A DNA stretch of 64,000 nucleotides from CAWBRT01 sp963819175 (GCA_963819175.1 CAWFVJ010000018.1:186001-250000); one strand, 5' to 3'; counted from the stretch's first letter, positions 34,025-44,075 are shown. The notes: a model not told the origin generated them from the letters alone. A program made the numbers and translations.

Positions 34025-35311
34025 ATGTCTAGCATAGGCCCCACTCCGGAATTCGCGTCGCCAGCACCGACAATGCCGTGGTGGAAGGAACCGACACGAG
34101 ATCAATGGAAGACGCTGATCGCGACTTGGGGCGGTTGGTGTCTGGACATCTTCGACTACTTTCTCCTTGTATTAGTGCTGACAGAAGTCAGCAAGACCTT
34201 CGGAGTAACTCTGGTTGCGATGGGAACCGTCATCACAGGGACACTCATCTGCCGACTTTTCGGTGGCGTGATCTTTGGAACCTGGGGCGACCGTGTTGGC
34301 CGCAAGCTTCCGCTCATGGTCTCGATCCTTGCGTTTTCGGTGTTCTCCGCCTTGAGCGGTTTGGCCCCTAATTTCAAGTGGTTCTTCCTCTGCCGTCTGT
34401 TATTTGGGTTTGGCATGGGAGGCGAATGGGCGGCTGGAACACCACTTGCGATGGAGAGCTGGCCGCAGCGCTCGCGTGGTGTGGCGTCGGGCATTCTCCA
34501 GGGAGGCTATCCCTGTGGATACTTTCTCGCAACTGTGACCTATTTCTTCATTTTCCCGATTTGGGGTTGGCGGGCACTGTTCTTGGTCGGCTTCCTTCCC
34601 GCGTTGCTTCTTCTATACATCCGCACCGGTGTGAAAGAGTCGCCGGTATTTGAAGCAAGGCGCGAAGCAATGCAGAAAGCTGGTAAGAAGGAGACCGGCA
34701 TTTCCGTCATTCGCCTGCTCAAGCCCGACATGCTGGGCACCAGCCTACATGCCTTTCTGCTTATGATCGGCGCCATGCTGTCGCAGTTCTGCCTGGCATC
34801 GTTGTGGCCTACGTATCTGACTCGGGAACTGCACCTCACCATTGGACAACGTACGCAATTCTTGATCTTGCTCAATATAGGCAGCCTGCTCGGGTATTGG
34901 TCTGCGGGCGCGTTGTCGGAAAAGACAGGCCGTCGTGTCGCGCTATCCGTCTTCGCGTTGATGGGTGTTCTGCTGATCCCGCTTTATTGCCTCACCCACA
35001 ACTACAATCTCGTTATGCTTGGCGGTTTCCTCGAGGGCTTCTTCGCGGTAGGCTTCTGGGGCGTGATTCCGGCATATTTGGCGGAGCGGTTCCCAACGAG
35101 TGTGCGCGGTGTCGGGCCTGGAACATCATTCAGCGTCGGTGCGGCAATCGGTTCTTTTGGGCCAACGATACAAACGTTGCTGGTACAAAAAGCCGGCTTC
35201 ACGCTGGGGCAAGCGATTGCGCTCGGTACAGCCAGCGCGCTCGTCATTGTAACGATTGTCGCGTTCCTCGGTCCCGAACCGAAAGGGCGCGATTTCACTG
35301 CCGAGAATTAG
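34025..35311 (+). CDS. MFS organic-acid (aromatic/sialic-acid type) symporter
   Basis: 428 residues from ATG 34025 with AAGGAGACTCC upstream. About 12 membrane segments. Family motifs: GWCLDIFDYFLLVLVL in helix 1, motif A-type GTWGDRVGRKLPL, FGFGMGGEWAAGTPLAMESWP (typical of metabolite:H+ symporters), and a second GALSEKTGRR at mid-protein. Located 57 nt before the UPF0261/PEP-hydrolase-like pair on the same strand, so it probably imports the substrate that these enzymes handle. Confidence 0.9.
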   Translation: MSSIGPTPEFASPAPTMPWWKEPTRDQWKTLIATWGGWCLDIFDYFLLVLVLTEVSKTFGVTLVAMGTVITGTLICRLFGGVIFGTWGDRVGRKLPLMVSILAFSVFSALSGLAPNFKWFFLCRLLFGFGMGGEWAAGTPLAMESWPQRSRGVASGILQGGYPCGYFLATVTYFFIFPIWGWRALFLVGFLPALLLLYIRTGVKESPVFEARREAMQKAGKKETGISVIRLLKPDMLGTSLHAFLLMIGAMLSQFCLASLWPTYLTRELHLTIGQRTQFLILLNIGSLLGYWSAGALSEKTGRRVALSVFALMGVLLIPLYCLTHNYNLVMLGGFLEGFFAVGFWGVIPAYLAERFPTSVRGVGPGTSFSVGAAIGSFGPTIQTLLVQKAGFTLGQAIALGTASALVIVTIVAFLGPEPKGRDFTAEN

Positions 35312-35367
35312 GCGGAGAGGGCACGCAGCCAGCGAGTGGCAGGCATGCGATCGATACCGAACTAAAT

Positions 35368-36631
35368 ATGCGAGAAAGTAAGCGGATTGCGGTTGTGAGT
35401 ACCTTGGACACGAAAGGTGAGCACGCTGCCTTCATTAAGCTGATCATCGAGAATCGAGGGCATCAAGCCGTATTGATGGATATTGGCGTGCTCGGCCAGC
35501 CTGCGGTGCCGGCGACCATCTTGCGTGAAGAGATCTCACAGGCAGGCGGAACCGACATCAATGTCCTTATTGCATCCAAGGATCGCGGCAAGGCTCTGGC
35601 AGTCATGGCAGATGGGTTGACTGCCGTGTTGACGAAACTGCAACGGGACGGCCTCATCGACGCTGTTCTTGGAATGGGCGGTGGCGGTGGAACTGCGGTG
35701 GCATGTGCCGCGATGCGCGCGCTGCCCATTGGAATTCCGAAAGTCATGATCTCGACCATGGCCGCGAGCAGCAAGGGTCCGGCTTACGTCGGCACCCGTG
35801 ACATCGTGATGGTTAACACCATCACCGACATCATCGGCATGAACCCGATCCTTCGTGGCGTGCTGAGCAACGCCGCGGCCGGAATCTGCGGCATGGCGGA
35901 AGCCGGGGCGACCGCCAGTCACCTTCGAGAGGAGGGCGGGCGTCCAACCGTGGCCATCACCGCTTTTGGCGTCACGACCCCAGCCGCCATGCGCTGTCAT
36001 AAGTTACTGGGCGATGCAGGCTTCGACACCCTCATCTTTCACGCCAATGGCACTGGCGGACGTGCCATGGAAGAGTTGATCAACGAGGGAATCATTGACG
36101 CCGTGTTGGACCTTACGACGACAGAATTGCCCGATGAACTGTGTGGCGGCCAGCTTAGCGCTGGGCCTCACCGACTTGAAGCAGCTGGTAAGCGGCGGTA
36201 TTCCGCAGGTGGTTCTGCCTGGCGCCATGGATATGGTCAACTTCACGACTCCCGAAACGGTTCCTTCCAAGTACGCCGAACGGCGATTCTACCGGCATAG
36301 TCCAAACACAACTCTGATGAGAACCACGGTCGAAGAGAATGCGATCCTGGGCCGCTGGGTCGGGGAGAAGCTGGCGAAGTCCACAACGCGGCCGGTGCTC
36401 ATTCTGCCAGTTCGGGGGTTTTCTGAATACGACAAAGAGGGTGGGGTCTTCTACGATCCCGGGGCAGACCAAGCATTTATGGATGCCGCCATTAAGGCTC
36501 TGGGTGATCGCGGAGACGTGGTTTGTCTTGACGCGTACATCAATGAGCACGTTTGCGCGGAAACCGCTGTGGCACGACTGATCAGCCTAGTTTCCACACA
36601 GCCTTCAAGGCAAGACAAACTACGTAACTGA
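35368..36631 (+). pseudogene. UPF0261 (Tm-1-like ATP-binding domain) protein with one frameshift
   Basis: From ATG 35368: RIAVVSTLDTKGEHAAFIK, MGGGGGTAVACAAMRALPIG and TVAITAFGVTTPAAM mark the UPF0261/Tm-1 N-terminal domain. Near 36190 one extra base shifts the frame; the remaining third (GGIPQVVLPGAMDMVNF to VARLISLVST) continues in the next frame to 36631. Repaired length is about 420 residues, normal for the family. In tomato Tm-1 this domain is fused to a TIM barrel like that of the next gene. Bacterial function is unknown. Confidence 0.85.
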
Positions 36632-36660
36632 TTCATGCCTGGAGTTGTCAGGAGGCAATT

Positions 36661-37521
36661 ATGGTAAAGCAGTACACGCGAAACGAAGTAGCGGCCCGCC
36701 TGCAAGCGACGCTTGCGGCCGGCAAGGCGATTATGATGGCGGGCGCCGGAAACGGGCTTTCGGCCAAGTGCGCTGAACTCGGTGGAATCGATCTGATCGT
36801 TATCTATAACAGCGGTAAATTCCGCATGGATGGCCTTCCGTCGATTGCTGGCCTGATGCCTTACGGCAATGCTAATGACATTGTGCTCGAACTGGGGGAA
36901 AGGCATGTTTTCCCAGCGGTAAAGGACACCCCCGTACTGGCCGGGGTTTGTGGCACCGATCCCACGCGCAACATGCGCCGGTTCCTTGAGCACGTCCGGG
37001 ATGTTGGATTCTCGGGCGTAATCAACTATCCCACCATAAGCCGGTTCGACGGGAACATCCGGCGCGATCTTGAGTCAGTCGGACTAGGGTTTGTCCGCGA
37101 AGTGGAAATGATTGCAATGGCGCGCGAAACCGGCTTGTATACCACCTGCTATGTACGAACGCCCGAAGAGAGCCGCCAAATGGCGGAAGTGGGCGTGGAC
37201 CTGATCGTTCCGCACGTTGGCCTGACGACTGGCGGCACGATCGGCGCTGGTTACACACTCTCAATGGATGAGGCGGTCAAGGCTACGCAGGATATGATCG
37301 ATGCGGCGCGGGCAGTTAGCCCCAATGTGATTGCCCTTGCGCACGGTGGCCCGTTCGAAGGGCCAGAACAAGTTGCTTATGTACTGGAACGCAGCAATGC
37401 GCAGGGCTTTGTTGGGGCCTCCAGCTTTGAACGTCTTCCGGTGGAACAGGCAATCGTGGGACTTGTGAAGGAGTTCAAGAAGCTACGCGTCGATGTCAAC
37501 AATCGAAACCGTGTAGGGTAA
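36661..37521 (+). CDS. Phosphoenolpyruvate-hydrolase-like TIM-barrel protein
   Basis: 286 residues, ATG 36661 preceded by AGGAGGCAATT-type spacing. Signs: KAIMMAGAGNGLSAKCAELGG, PVLAGVCGTDPTRNM, FSGVINYPT, and VPHVGLTTGGTIGA near the C-terminal part of the barrel. The family is related to PEP mutase-type enzymes and equals the C-terminal half of plant Tm-1. It is encoded 29 nt downstream of the UPF0261 gene; the pair recurs as neighbours or fusions, so they probably act together. The actual reaction is not established. Confidence 0.88.
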   Translation: MVKQYTRNEVAARLQATLAAGKAIMMAGAGNGLSAKCAELGGIDLIVIYNSGKFRMDGLPSIAGLMPYGNANDIVLELGERHVFPAVKDTPVLAGVCGTDPTRNMRRFLEHVRDVGFSGVINYPTISRFDGNIRRDLESVGLGFVREVEMIAMARETGLYTTCYVRTPEESRQMAEVGVDLIVPHVGLTTGGTIGAGYTLSMDEAVKATQDMIDAARAVSPNVIALAHGGPFEGPEQVAYVLERSNAQGFVGASSFERLPVEQAIVGLVKEFKKLRVDVNNRNRVG

Positions 37522-37568
37522 ACCAGCCAACCTGACCAACGTTAGGTGGAAGATATCGTAGGGCTGCA

Positions 37569-37692
37569 TTGCGGTCTGCCCGGCACGGTCACGCAGCGAC
37601 GACTGTTAAGGGCTTCTCGAATGCCCCAGCCAAGGAGGCAGCCCAGCAGATTTCATCGTCAGGGCACGCAGCAAAGACCTGCGGCATCGCGT
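37569..37692. repeat. Dispersed intergenic repeat beside module copy B
   Basis: Shares CCAAGGAGGCAG and CAGGGCACGCAGCAAAGACC with the copies at 21566 and 24396. It follows the PEP-hydrolase-like gene and precedes the amylase stub of module B. Confidence 0.65.
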
Positions 37693-37699
37693 CTTACCG

Positions 37700-37821
37700 A
37701 AAACGCCATTGACGTAAACCGCTGTCGCTCGCGGAGCCCAGGCTCGAAAGGTCGCACCACCTCCTGCCACCAGTGTGGCACCCATCGGGGTGGCGCCTGA
37801 GATGTTCTCTTGGGAAATCAT
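37700..37821 (-). pseudogene. N-terminal stub of a branching-enzyme/alpha-amylase family gene (copy B)
   Basis: From ATG 37821: SGATPMGATLVAGGGATF, then RAWAPRATAVYVNGVFG, a clean CBM48/E-set start in a single frame. It ends at the same residue as copy A, where the dispersed repeat begins, so truncation came before the duplication. Confidence 0.75.
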
Positions 37822-37834
37822 TCGGAGCTTCTCC

Positions 37835-38460
37835 CTATATAACAACGAGGCCTTCTCGCACACCGCGCGCGACCGCTTCTCCCCTCGTGGTTGCGCGGAG
37901 CTTTCCCAGGATCGAGCTGACGTGAAACTTCACGGTGTGTTCGGAGATCTTCAGGCGAGCGGCGATATCCTTGTTTCCCAGCCCTTCTGCCAACATGGCC
38001 AGAACTTCCAGTTCTCGGGAACTCAGTGCTTCGCCTGGAATAACGTCAGCAGGGACAACCTCCGCATCGGCGGGCAACAACGCGTCCATGTCTTCGCTGC
38101 TGAGCACGATCAGCCCGGCGGCAGCGCCCTCGATAGCGGCCATGATCTGAGGGCCTGTAGCGTCGCGCGGAAGAACAGCTCGCACCCCGGAATGTAAGGC
38201 GCGCCGAAGCTCCGCACGTCCAAGATGATCAGCCAGCAACACCGTCGGCGGGGCATCATCTCGAATGAATGCAGAATGCCGGGCAAGTCTGTCTGCCACA
38301 GCCATCTCAATCAACAACACGTCGGGCCGGCCGTTACGTGTGGGCAGGGTGGATGCGTTCGGGATTCGCTAGTACGGTGAAGCGCGGGTCTTCCCGCAGC
38401 ATCGCTTCCAGCCCAGCGCGGACAATCGGCGAGGACGCGATCACAAGGATGCGGAGTCAT
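37835..38460 (-). pseudogene. NarL/FixJ-type regulator with broken receiver domain (copy B)
   Basis: Same architecture as copy A, with an additional base just after the start (38460), so the receiver start is out of frame at once. Sequence from VLLIEMAVADRLARH to the LuxR helix-turn-helix (ARLKISEHTVKFHVSSILGK) is intact; an internal ATG at 38320 could yield a protein with only half a receiver plus the DNA-binding domain. As in copy A the acceptor Asp is replaced by Glu. Confidence 0.75.
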
Positions 38461-38496
38461 GCCACCTCCGCAATGCTCTCCCTGACCAGCGTAACC

Positions 38497-39318
38497 TCAC
38501 ATACTTCTCATTCGTCCCTCACGCAATACCTCGAGCGAAAGTGCGTGTGCCGCCACCTGAATGGCATCCGAGAGCTGCTCAGGCGAGCTGAGCGATTTCC
38601 CGTTCGACTCGTACGATGACATCTCCGACCAGTACACCGGAAAGGTGTGCTGCGCCGCCGGCTTCGAGTTCAACGACCATCAGCCCAAGCGCAGGCACGC
38701 CTCCTTCGCGCAGACCGACTGGTCGCACCGTCACGCCGATGCTCGTCTTTTATCTCCGGCGATGAAACGCTCCACCGCGCTGCTGGTCACCGCAACTCCA
38801 AATCCGCCCACGATCATGCTGTTGATCCCCACCACCCGCCCGTGTGCGTCGGCAAGGGGCCCGCCGGAGTTGCCGGGTGCGAGTCGAATATCGGCCCGCA
38901 CCAGCACATCCGTAGGTTTAGGTCTAGCCGACACCACGCCGACCGTGAACGCGCCTGTCGCTTCGCCGGGATTGCCTACCGCGAGAACCAACTCTCCCGT
39001 GCGCAGCGAACTCGCATTGCGCGACTCCGCCGATGGCAGCGCGGAAGCCGCGATCTGGAAGGCCGCCAAGTCGCATCGTGGATCGCGACGAAGCAGCTCG
39101 GCCTCGAAGACGCGGCCATCAGCCAATTCCACCGTGTGTCGTGACGAGGTTGCCACGTGCGCATTAGTTACGATCAGCCCGTCGGATCGCCAAATCACCC
39201 CCGAACCTCTCCCAGGGCCAGACCCGCGGACCTGAACCGCGCAACGGCGCAATCGTTCCGCCACTTCGGCGAGTTCTCCTCCCAGACTGATGCTTACGGG
39301 TACAAATGGATTCATCAC
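38497..39318 (-). pseudogene. HtrA-like protease with displaced PDZ domain (copy B)
   Basis: The protease domain from ATG 39318 is complete (VTNAHVATSS, RCDLAAFQI, APGNSGGPL) but the frame ends at TGA shortly after FIAGDKRR, near 38731. The PDZ sequence (SIGVTVRPVGLREGGVP) continues in another frame and has a second shift around 38610. Between the conserved GAT codon and the PDZ there are 8 nt here and 10 nt in copy A, neither in frame, so the two breaks arose separately at the same site. Confidence 0.8.
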
Positions 39319-40223
39319 GCCCTCCGTGGCCGCTCACCAATGGTGACGTTGACCTCAGTCGGTTTTCCTCCACGCAGTATCTGTACGCGCGCCGTCTTAC
39401 CTACACTCTCCGTATCGAGTGTGGCCTGCAGGTCAGCAGTATCAGTAAGTACGTTACCGTCGATAGCCAGCAGAACATCACCGATTAATAGACCAGCGTG
39501 TTCGGCAGGGCCATCAGGTGCAATCGTGATGATCAGCAATCCGACGTCACGTTTCTCTGCAAGCGTTTGCTGGACGGCTGGTGGCAACTGTACCGGTTGC
39601 AGCCCTGCACCCAGATACCCCCGCGCAACATGTCCCTTCTCGAGCAACTGCTTTACGACTTGATCCACGGTCGACCGCGGGATCGTCAGCATTGAACGCC
39701 GTGGTCCCGAGGTGTTGATGCCGAGCACGTGTCCCTGAACATCGACGAGCGGCCCGCCCGAGAAGCCAGGGTATGGCAACAGGTCGAGTCGCAAATACCG
39801 ATCAACCCGTCCACCTTGCCACGTGCGCCAAGGGCCGCCAATCGCGCTGATCACGCCATAACTGGTACTGAGCCCCTCCTCGCCACGTCGCCCGACGGCC
39901 AGCACGAGGTGGCCAACTCGAAGCTGAGTGGCATCGCCAAATTGGGCCGGTGCCACATCGTTGGCCGCAAGCTTCAGGACTGCAATGTCCGTGCCGGGAT
40001 CGCGTCCGACGACGCTGGCAGTCGCTGTTCCGCCCGCAGGCAGAGCCACCGTGACTTCTTGCCGCCCGCGAATCGTGTGCTCTGCGGTTACCGCAATGCC
40101 TGCGCGCCATAGAGTTCCGCTCACGCCGCGCTGGCCTCCCTCCAGAACTCCGACCACACTTCGGCCGGCGAGCTCGACGGCGTCAGCCAGACTGTTTGAG
40201 AAATCGATCAATGTGTTTGCCAT
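39315..40223 (-). CDS. Cytoplasmic HtrA-like serine protease with PDZ (copy B)
   Basis: 302 residues from ATG 40223, the paralogue of 23290-24198 and intact. Triad: VTAEHTIRG (His), GTDIAVLKL (Asp), YPGFSGGPLVD (Ser). PDZ in the C-terminal third (GYLGAGLQPVQLP, LLIGDVLLAIDGNVL). No signal peptide. Differences from copy A are few and conservative, and both copies keep the unusual GFSGG nucleophile loop, so purifying selection on this gene is likely. It overlaps the next protease by 4 nt. Confidence 0.88.
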   Translation of the reverse strand: MANTLIDFSNSLADAVELAGRSVVGVLEGGQRGVSGTLWRAGIAVTAEHTIRGRQEVTVALPAGGTATASVVGRDPGTDIAVLKLAANDVAPAQFGDATQLRVGHLVLAVGRRGEEGLSTSYGVISAIGGPWRTWQGGRVDRYLRLDLLPYPGFSGGPLVDVQGHVLGINTSGPRRSMLTIPRSTVDQVVKQLLEKGHVARGYLGAGLQPVQLPPAVQQTLAEKRDVGLLIITIAPDGPAEHAGLLIGDVLLAIDGNVLTDTADLQATLDTESVGKTARVQILRGGKPTEVNVTIGERPRRA

Positions 40224-40438
40224 TTCATCCTCCACAATGTCGATCTTGCGCCGGGTTCGGCAATCGCACATCCGCCGGAAGAGGAGGCTGGGCCTAAACG
40301 AAAGGCTAGGTGGGTCGCGTACCAGTCGCCCGCCACTTCCGTTAGGTAAGTGGGTCACGGACTACCCCCAGCCTGGTTTGAGCTTCTTACCTACGGCAGG
40401 ATGGCAACTGCGAGACTCGCTAACGCCGGAAGGTAGAT

Positions 40439-42100
40439 ATGCAATCCACGATGATGGATTACCCGTTGACCCTGGTGCATCTGCTGGAGCGCGCCGGGAA
40501 GTATTTCTCGAAGTCGGAGATCGTTTCGCGCCTTCCGGATCGGTCGCTCCATCGCACAACCTACGGTGAGTTCTACCGTCGTGCACGCGCGCTCGCTGCC
40601 GGGTTGACGCGGGCCGGGCTGAAGAGGGGCGATCCCGTGGCCACCCTCATGTGGAACCACTACGCGCACTTCGAGGCCTACTTTGGGATTCCGGTCGCCG
40701 GCGGAGTGGTGCACACACTGAACCTGCGTCTGCACCCGGACGAGATCGCATACATCGTCAATGACGCCGAGGATCGATTCCTCATTGTGGATGACATCCT
40801 GCTGCCGCTGTTGGAACAGTTCAAGGACTGCATAAAGCTGGAAAACATCTACGTGGTTTCGCTGACGGGAAAGCCCATCCCCGCCGGGTACCAGAGCTAC
40901 GAAGACCTGCTCAGTAGCGGTGCCGGGGAACCGTTCGCCTATCCCGAGTTGCGCGAGGATGAGGCGGCTGCTATGTGCTACACCTCGGGTACGACTGGCC
41001 GTCCGCCAGGAGTCGTTTATTCGCACCGCTCCATTGTTCTGCACTCCTTCAGTGTGATGCTGGCGGACGCCTGTGGCGCCTCCCAGCGCGACACCGTCAT
41101 GCCGGTTGTGCCAATGTTCCACGTGAACTCCTGGGGAATTCCGCATGCCCTCGCCATGGTGGGTAGCAAACTGGTGCTTCCAGGTCCGTATCTCGATGCG
41201 GAGAGCTTGCTAGACTTGATAGAGCGGGAGCAGGTGACCTTCGCCGCAGGTGTGCCAACCGCCTGGCTCGGCATGTTGCAACTGCTAGACCGCGAGAAGG
41301 GAAATCGGAAGCTAGCTCCAAACCTGACCTTGCTGGTGGGCGGTGCCGCTGCGCCCGAGGTGATGATTCGCGGTTTCGACAGGCACGGTATCGAAGTCGT
41401 ACACGCGTGGGGTATGACCGAGCTCTCGCCAGTGGGGACGGTTTCGCGACTGAGATCAGAAATGCAGAGCTGGCCGGAAGACGACCGTTACGCCATGCGC
41501 GCGCGCCAAGGCTATGCATTGCCGTTCGTGGATATACGAGTAGTGGACGACACGGGTAAAGAGGTCCCAGCCGACGGCAAGACCATGGGCGAGCTACAGG
41601 CGCGCGGACCCTTCGTCACCGCCCGCTATCACAAGCGCCAGCCTGAGCCTGAGAAGTTCACCGCCGATGGTTGGCTTCGTACGGGCGACGTGGCAACGAT
41701 CACTGCCGAGGGCTATATAAAGGTCTGCGACCGCATCAAAGACCTGATTAAGTCTGGCGGGGAATGGATCAGCTCGGTTGACCTGGAAAACGCGATCATG
41801 GGGCATCCGGCCGTGGCTGAAGCGGCCGTAGTGGCAATGCCGCATCTGAAGTGGGGCGAGCGTCCCCTGGCATGCGTAGTATTGAAACCGGGGGCCACCG
41901 TGACAGGCGAAGAGATAGAGAAGTTCATCGCCGACAAGTTCGCCCGCTGGTGGCTGCCAGATAAGTACCTGTTCCTGGATGCCATTCCGCGGACCTCGAC
42001 CGGGAAGTTCCTCAAGCGCGCGCTGCGCCAACGTATAGCCATGGAAGAAGAGGCAGGGAATTCGGCTGCAGCCGAACTATCCGAGCCGTGCGCGAGCTGA
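40439..42100 (+). CDS. AMP-forming fatty-acyl/aryl-CoA ligase
   Basis: 553 residues, ATG 40439 with GGAAGGTAG upstream. ANL superfamily motifs: YTSGTTGRPPGVVYSH (P-loop; most members have GRPKG, here Lys is Pro), HAWGMTELSP (A5), GWLRTGDVATI (A7), KDLIKSGGEWISS (A8) and PRTSTGKFLKR with the catalytic Lys (A10). It activates a carboxylic acid to acyl-AMP and then acyl-CoA. The substrate pocket resembles medium/long-chain ligases. It converges with a second, broken ligase. Confidence 0.92.
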   Translation: MQSTMMDYPLTLVHLLERAGKYFSKSEIVSRLPDRSLHRTTYGEFYRRARALAAGLTRAGLKRGDPVATLMWNHYAHFEAYFGIPVAGGVVHTLNLRLHPDEIAYIVNDAEDRFLIVDDILLPLLEQFKDCIKLENIYVVSLTGKPIPAGYQSYEDLLSSGAGEPFAYPELREDEAAAMCYTSGTTGRPPGVVYSHRSIVLHSFSVMLADACGASQRDTVMPVVPMFHVNSWGIPHALAMVGSKLVLPGPYLDAESLLDLIEREQVTFAAGVPTAWLGMLQLLDREKGNRKLAPNLTLLVGGAAAPEVMIRGFDRHGIEVVHAWGMTELSPVGTVSRLRSEMQSWPEDDRYAMRARQGYALPFVDIRVVDDTGKEVPADGKTMGELQARGPFVTARYHKRQPEPEKFTADGWLRTGDVATITAEGYIKVCDRIKDLIKSGGEWISSVDLENAIMGHPAVAEAAVVAMPHLKWGERPLACVVLKPGATVTGEEIEKFIADKFARWWLPDKYLFLDAIPRTSTGKFLKRALRQRIAMEEEAGNSAAAELSEPCAS

Positions 42101-42173
42101 GAATCAATCTGGATTGAGCAGGCACGCCAAGCCTTCTGAAATCCCAACACCACGGCCCGATACCTAGTTCCTC

Positions 42174-43832
42174 CTAACCACCTTCCCTTTCCGCCATGGA
42201 AGAGAGCGATTTCACGGCTTCGCGCAACTTGTATTTCTGGAGCTTTCCGGTCGAGGTCTTTGGCAGCGGCCCAAAGATCACGGTTCTCGGCACCTTGAAG
42301 TGCGCCAGGTTCTCGCGGCAAAAGGCAATGATCTCCTCTCCCGTCGTCTGTGTCCCTTCTTTTAAGGTGACGAACGCGCATGGCGTCTCTCCCCATTTCT
42401 CGTCCGGCCGCGCAACAACCCCGGCCTCCAGCACGGCCGGGTGGCGATAGAGTACGGCTTCGACCTCAATGGTCGAGATGTTTTCGCCCCCAGAGATGAT
42501 GATGTCTTTCAGTCGGTCCTTGACTTCGATATATCCATTAGGATGCATCACGCCAAGATCGCCGGTATGAAACCAGCCGCCGGCGAATGCCTGTTGAGTT
42601 GCGGCCGGATTCTTCAGGTATCCGCGCATGACCGTATTGCCGCGCATGAAGATCTCGCCCATTGTCTTGCCGTCGCGCGGAACCGGCTTCACCGAATGCG
42701 GATCGCCCACCATCAGGCCTTCCATCGTGACGTAAGGCACTCCCTGCCGTGCCTTGAACGTCGCTTGCTGAGCGATTGGCAACTCGTTCCATTCTTGCTG
42801 CCATGCGCATACCGTTACCGGACCGTAGACTTCCGTCAGCCCATAGACGTGTGTTACCTCAAAGCCTAGGCCCTGCATCTTCTCAATGATGGCCGCCGGC
42901 GGAGCGGCGCCAGCTGTCATTACCTGCACACCCTTCTGAATCTCCCGTTTACTCTCGGCCGGGGCGTTGACCAGAGTTCCCATGACAATCGGCGCGCCGC
43001 ACAGGTGTGTCACCTTGTGGTCGGCGATTGCATCGTAGATGGCCTTAGCCGTGACTTGCCGCAGGCAAACGTGCGTTCCAGCCATTGCCGTTACTGTCCA
43101 CGGGAAGCACCAGCCATTGCAGTGAAACATGGGCAGTGTCCAAAGATAGATGGGGAAATGCGGCATTGCCCAGGTCAGCGCGTTGCCTAGAGCATTGAGA
43201 TAAGCTCCGCGATGGTGGTAGACAACACCCTTGGGATTACCCGTCGTACCCGACGTGTAGTTCAGTGAGATCGCCTGCCATTCGTCAGCTGGCAAGTTCC
43301 AGGCGAAATTCGGGATCTCCTTCGCCTAAGAACTGCTCGTAAGTGAGTTCGAACCGAGCAGGGCTCCGCCCTTGGCTTGCGGGTCGTCGATATCAACTAC
43401 CAGCGGTTTGCTGGAAAGCCGCTCCAGGGCTTTGGCGATTACCGCCGAGAAATTCCCGTCCGTGATCAGTACCTTTGCTTCGCTGTGTTCCAGAATGAAA
43501 GCAATGGACTCGGCATCGAGTCTGATATTCAGCGCGTTGAGAACAGCCCCAGACATCGGCACGCCAAAATGGGTTTCCAGGCATTCGGGAATGTTCGGCG
43601 ACATAACAGCCACCGCGTCGCCGATGCCGATACCGCGCCGGCTAAGAGCCGATGCAAGCCGGACGCAGCGCTCGTACGTCTCTCGCCAGGTACGCCGCAC
43701 AGCTCCGTGTACGACCGCGGTCCGCTGCGGATAGACCGCCGCCGTGCGCTGGATAAACGAGAGTGGCGACAAGGGGACGTAATTGGCGGTGTTCTTATCC
43801 AAGTCGACTTCATAAGGATTGGCTGCTGACAT
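42174..43832 (-). pseudogene. Second AMP-forming acyl-CoA ligase, frameshifted
   Basis: The N-terminal part from ATG 43832 (AANPYEVDLDKNTANYVPLSP) runs to a stop near 43326. The C-terminal part (DEWQAISLNYTSGTTGNPKG to LREAVKSLSSM) occupies another frame to 42174. Between them the family sequence TYEQFLGEGDPEFAW can be recovered only by removing two single-base changes (about 43345 and 43315, the latter in a TTT run). All ANL motifs (TSGTTGNPKGV, YGLTEVYGP, GWFHTGDLG, IISGGENIS, PKTSTGKLQK) are present. The repaired protein would be about 550 residues. Confidence 0.85.
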
Positions 43833-43952
43833 CTTGACACCCCACTCAAAGGCCGTAACACTCCCGCCGGGCTCCCGGGACAGAGCAGAGGTTCAAGAGG
43901 TTATGCCAGTATCGTATCTCATGTCAAAGGGACCAATGCTTGCGGGACTGTA

Positions 43953-44075
43953 ATGGGGCCTCGCTATCTGTTGGACACAAACATCTGTATTTACATCCGG
44001 CAGAAGAGACCGGAGCAGGTTTTGCGCCGATTCCGGAAGCTGGGTTCGGGAGAATGCAACGCGCGTGACCTGTAG
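43953..44075 (+). pseudogene. vapC: Truncated vapC fragment, copy 2
   Basis: 40 codons: MGPRYLLDTNICIYIRQKRP, then EQVLRRFRKLGSGECNARDL and TAG. Only the first PIN strand and helix remain. The homology to VapC stops at the boundary of the HNH-containing element, as in copy 1 at 12473. No antitoxin gene precedes it here. Confidence 0.8.

Larger units (their letters stand above)
37655..40333. repeat. 2.68-kb duplicated protease-regulator module, copy B
   Basis: Colinear with 21630-24306 and in the same orientation, 16 kb away. Length differs by only a few bases because of small indels. Confidence 0.88.

Noticed and set aside
34804..35367. In-frame extension upstream of the UPF0261 gene
   Set aside because: It overlaps the well-supported MFS gene in another frame; the real start is ATG 35368.
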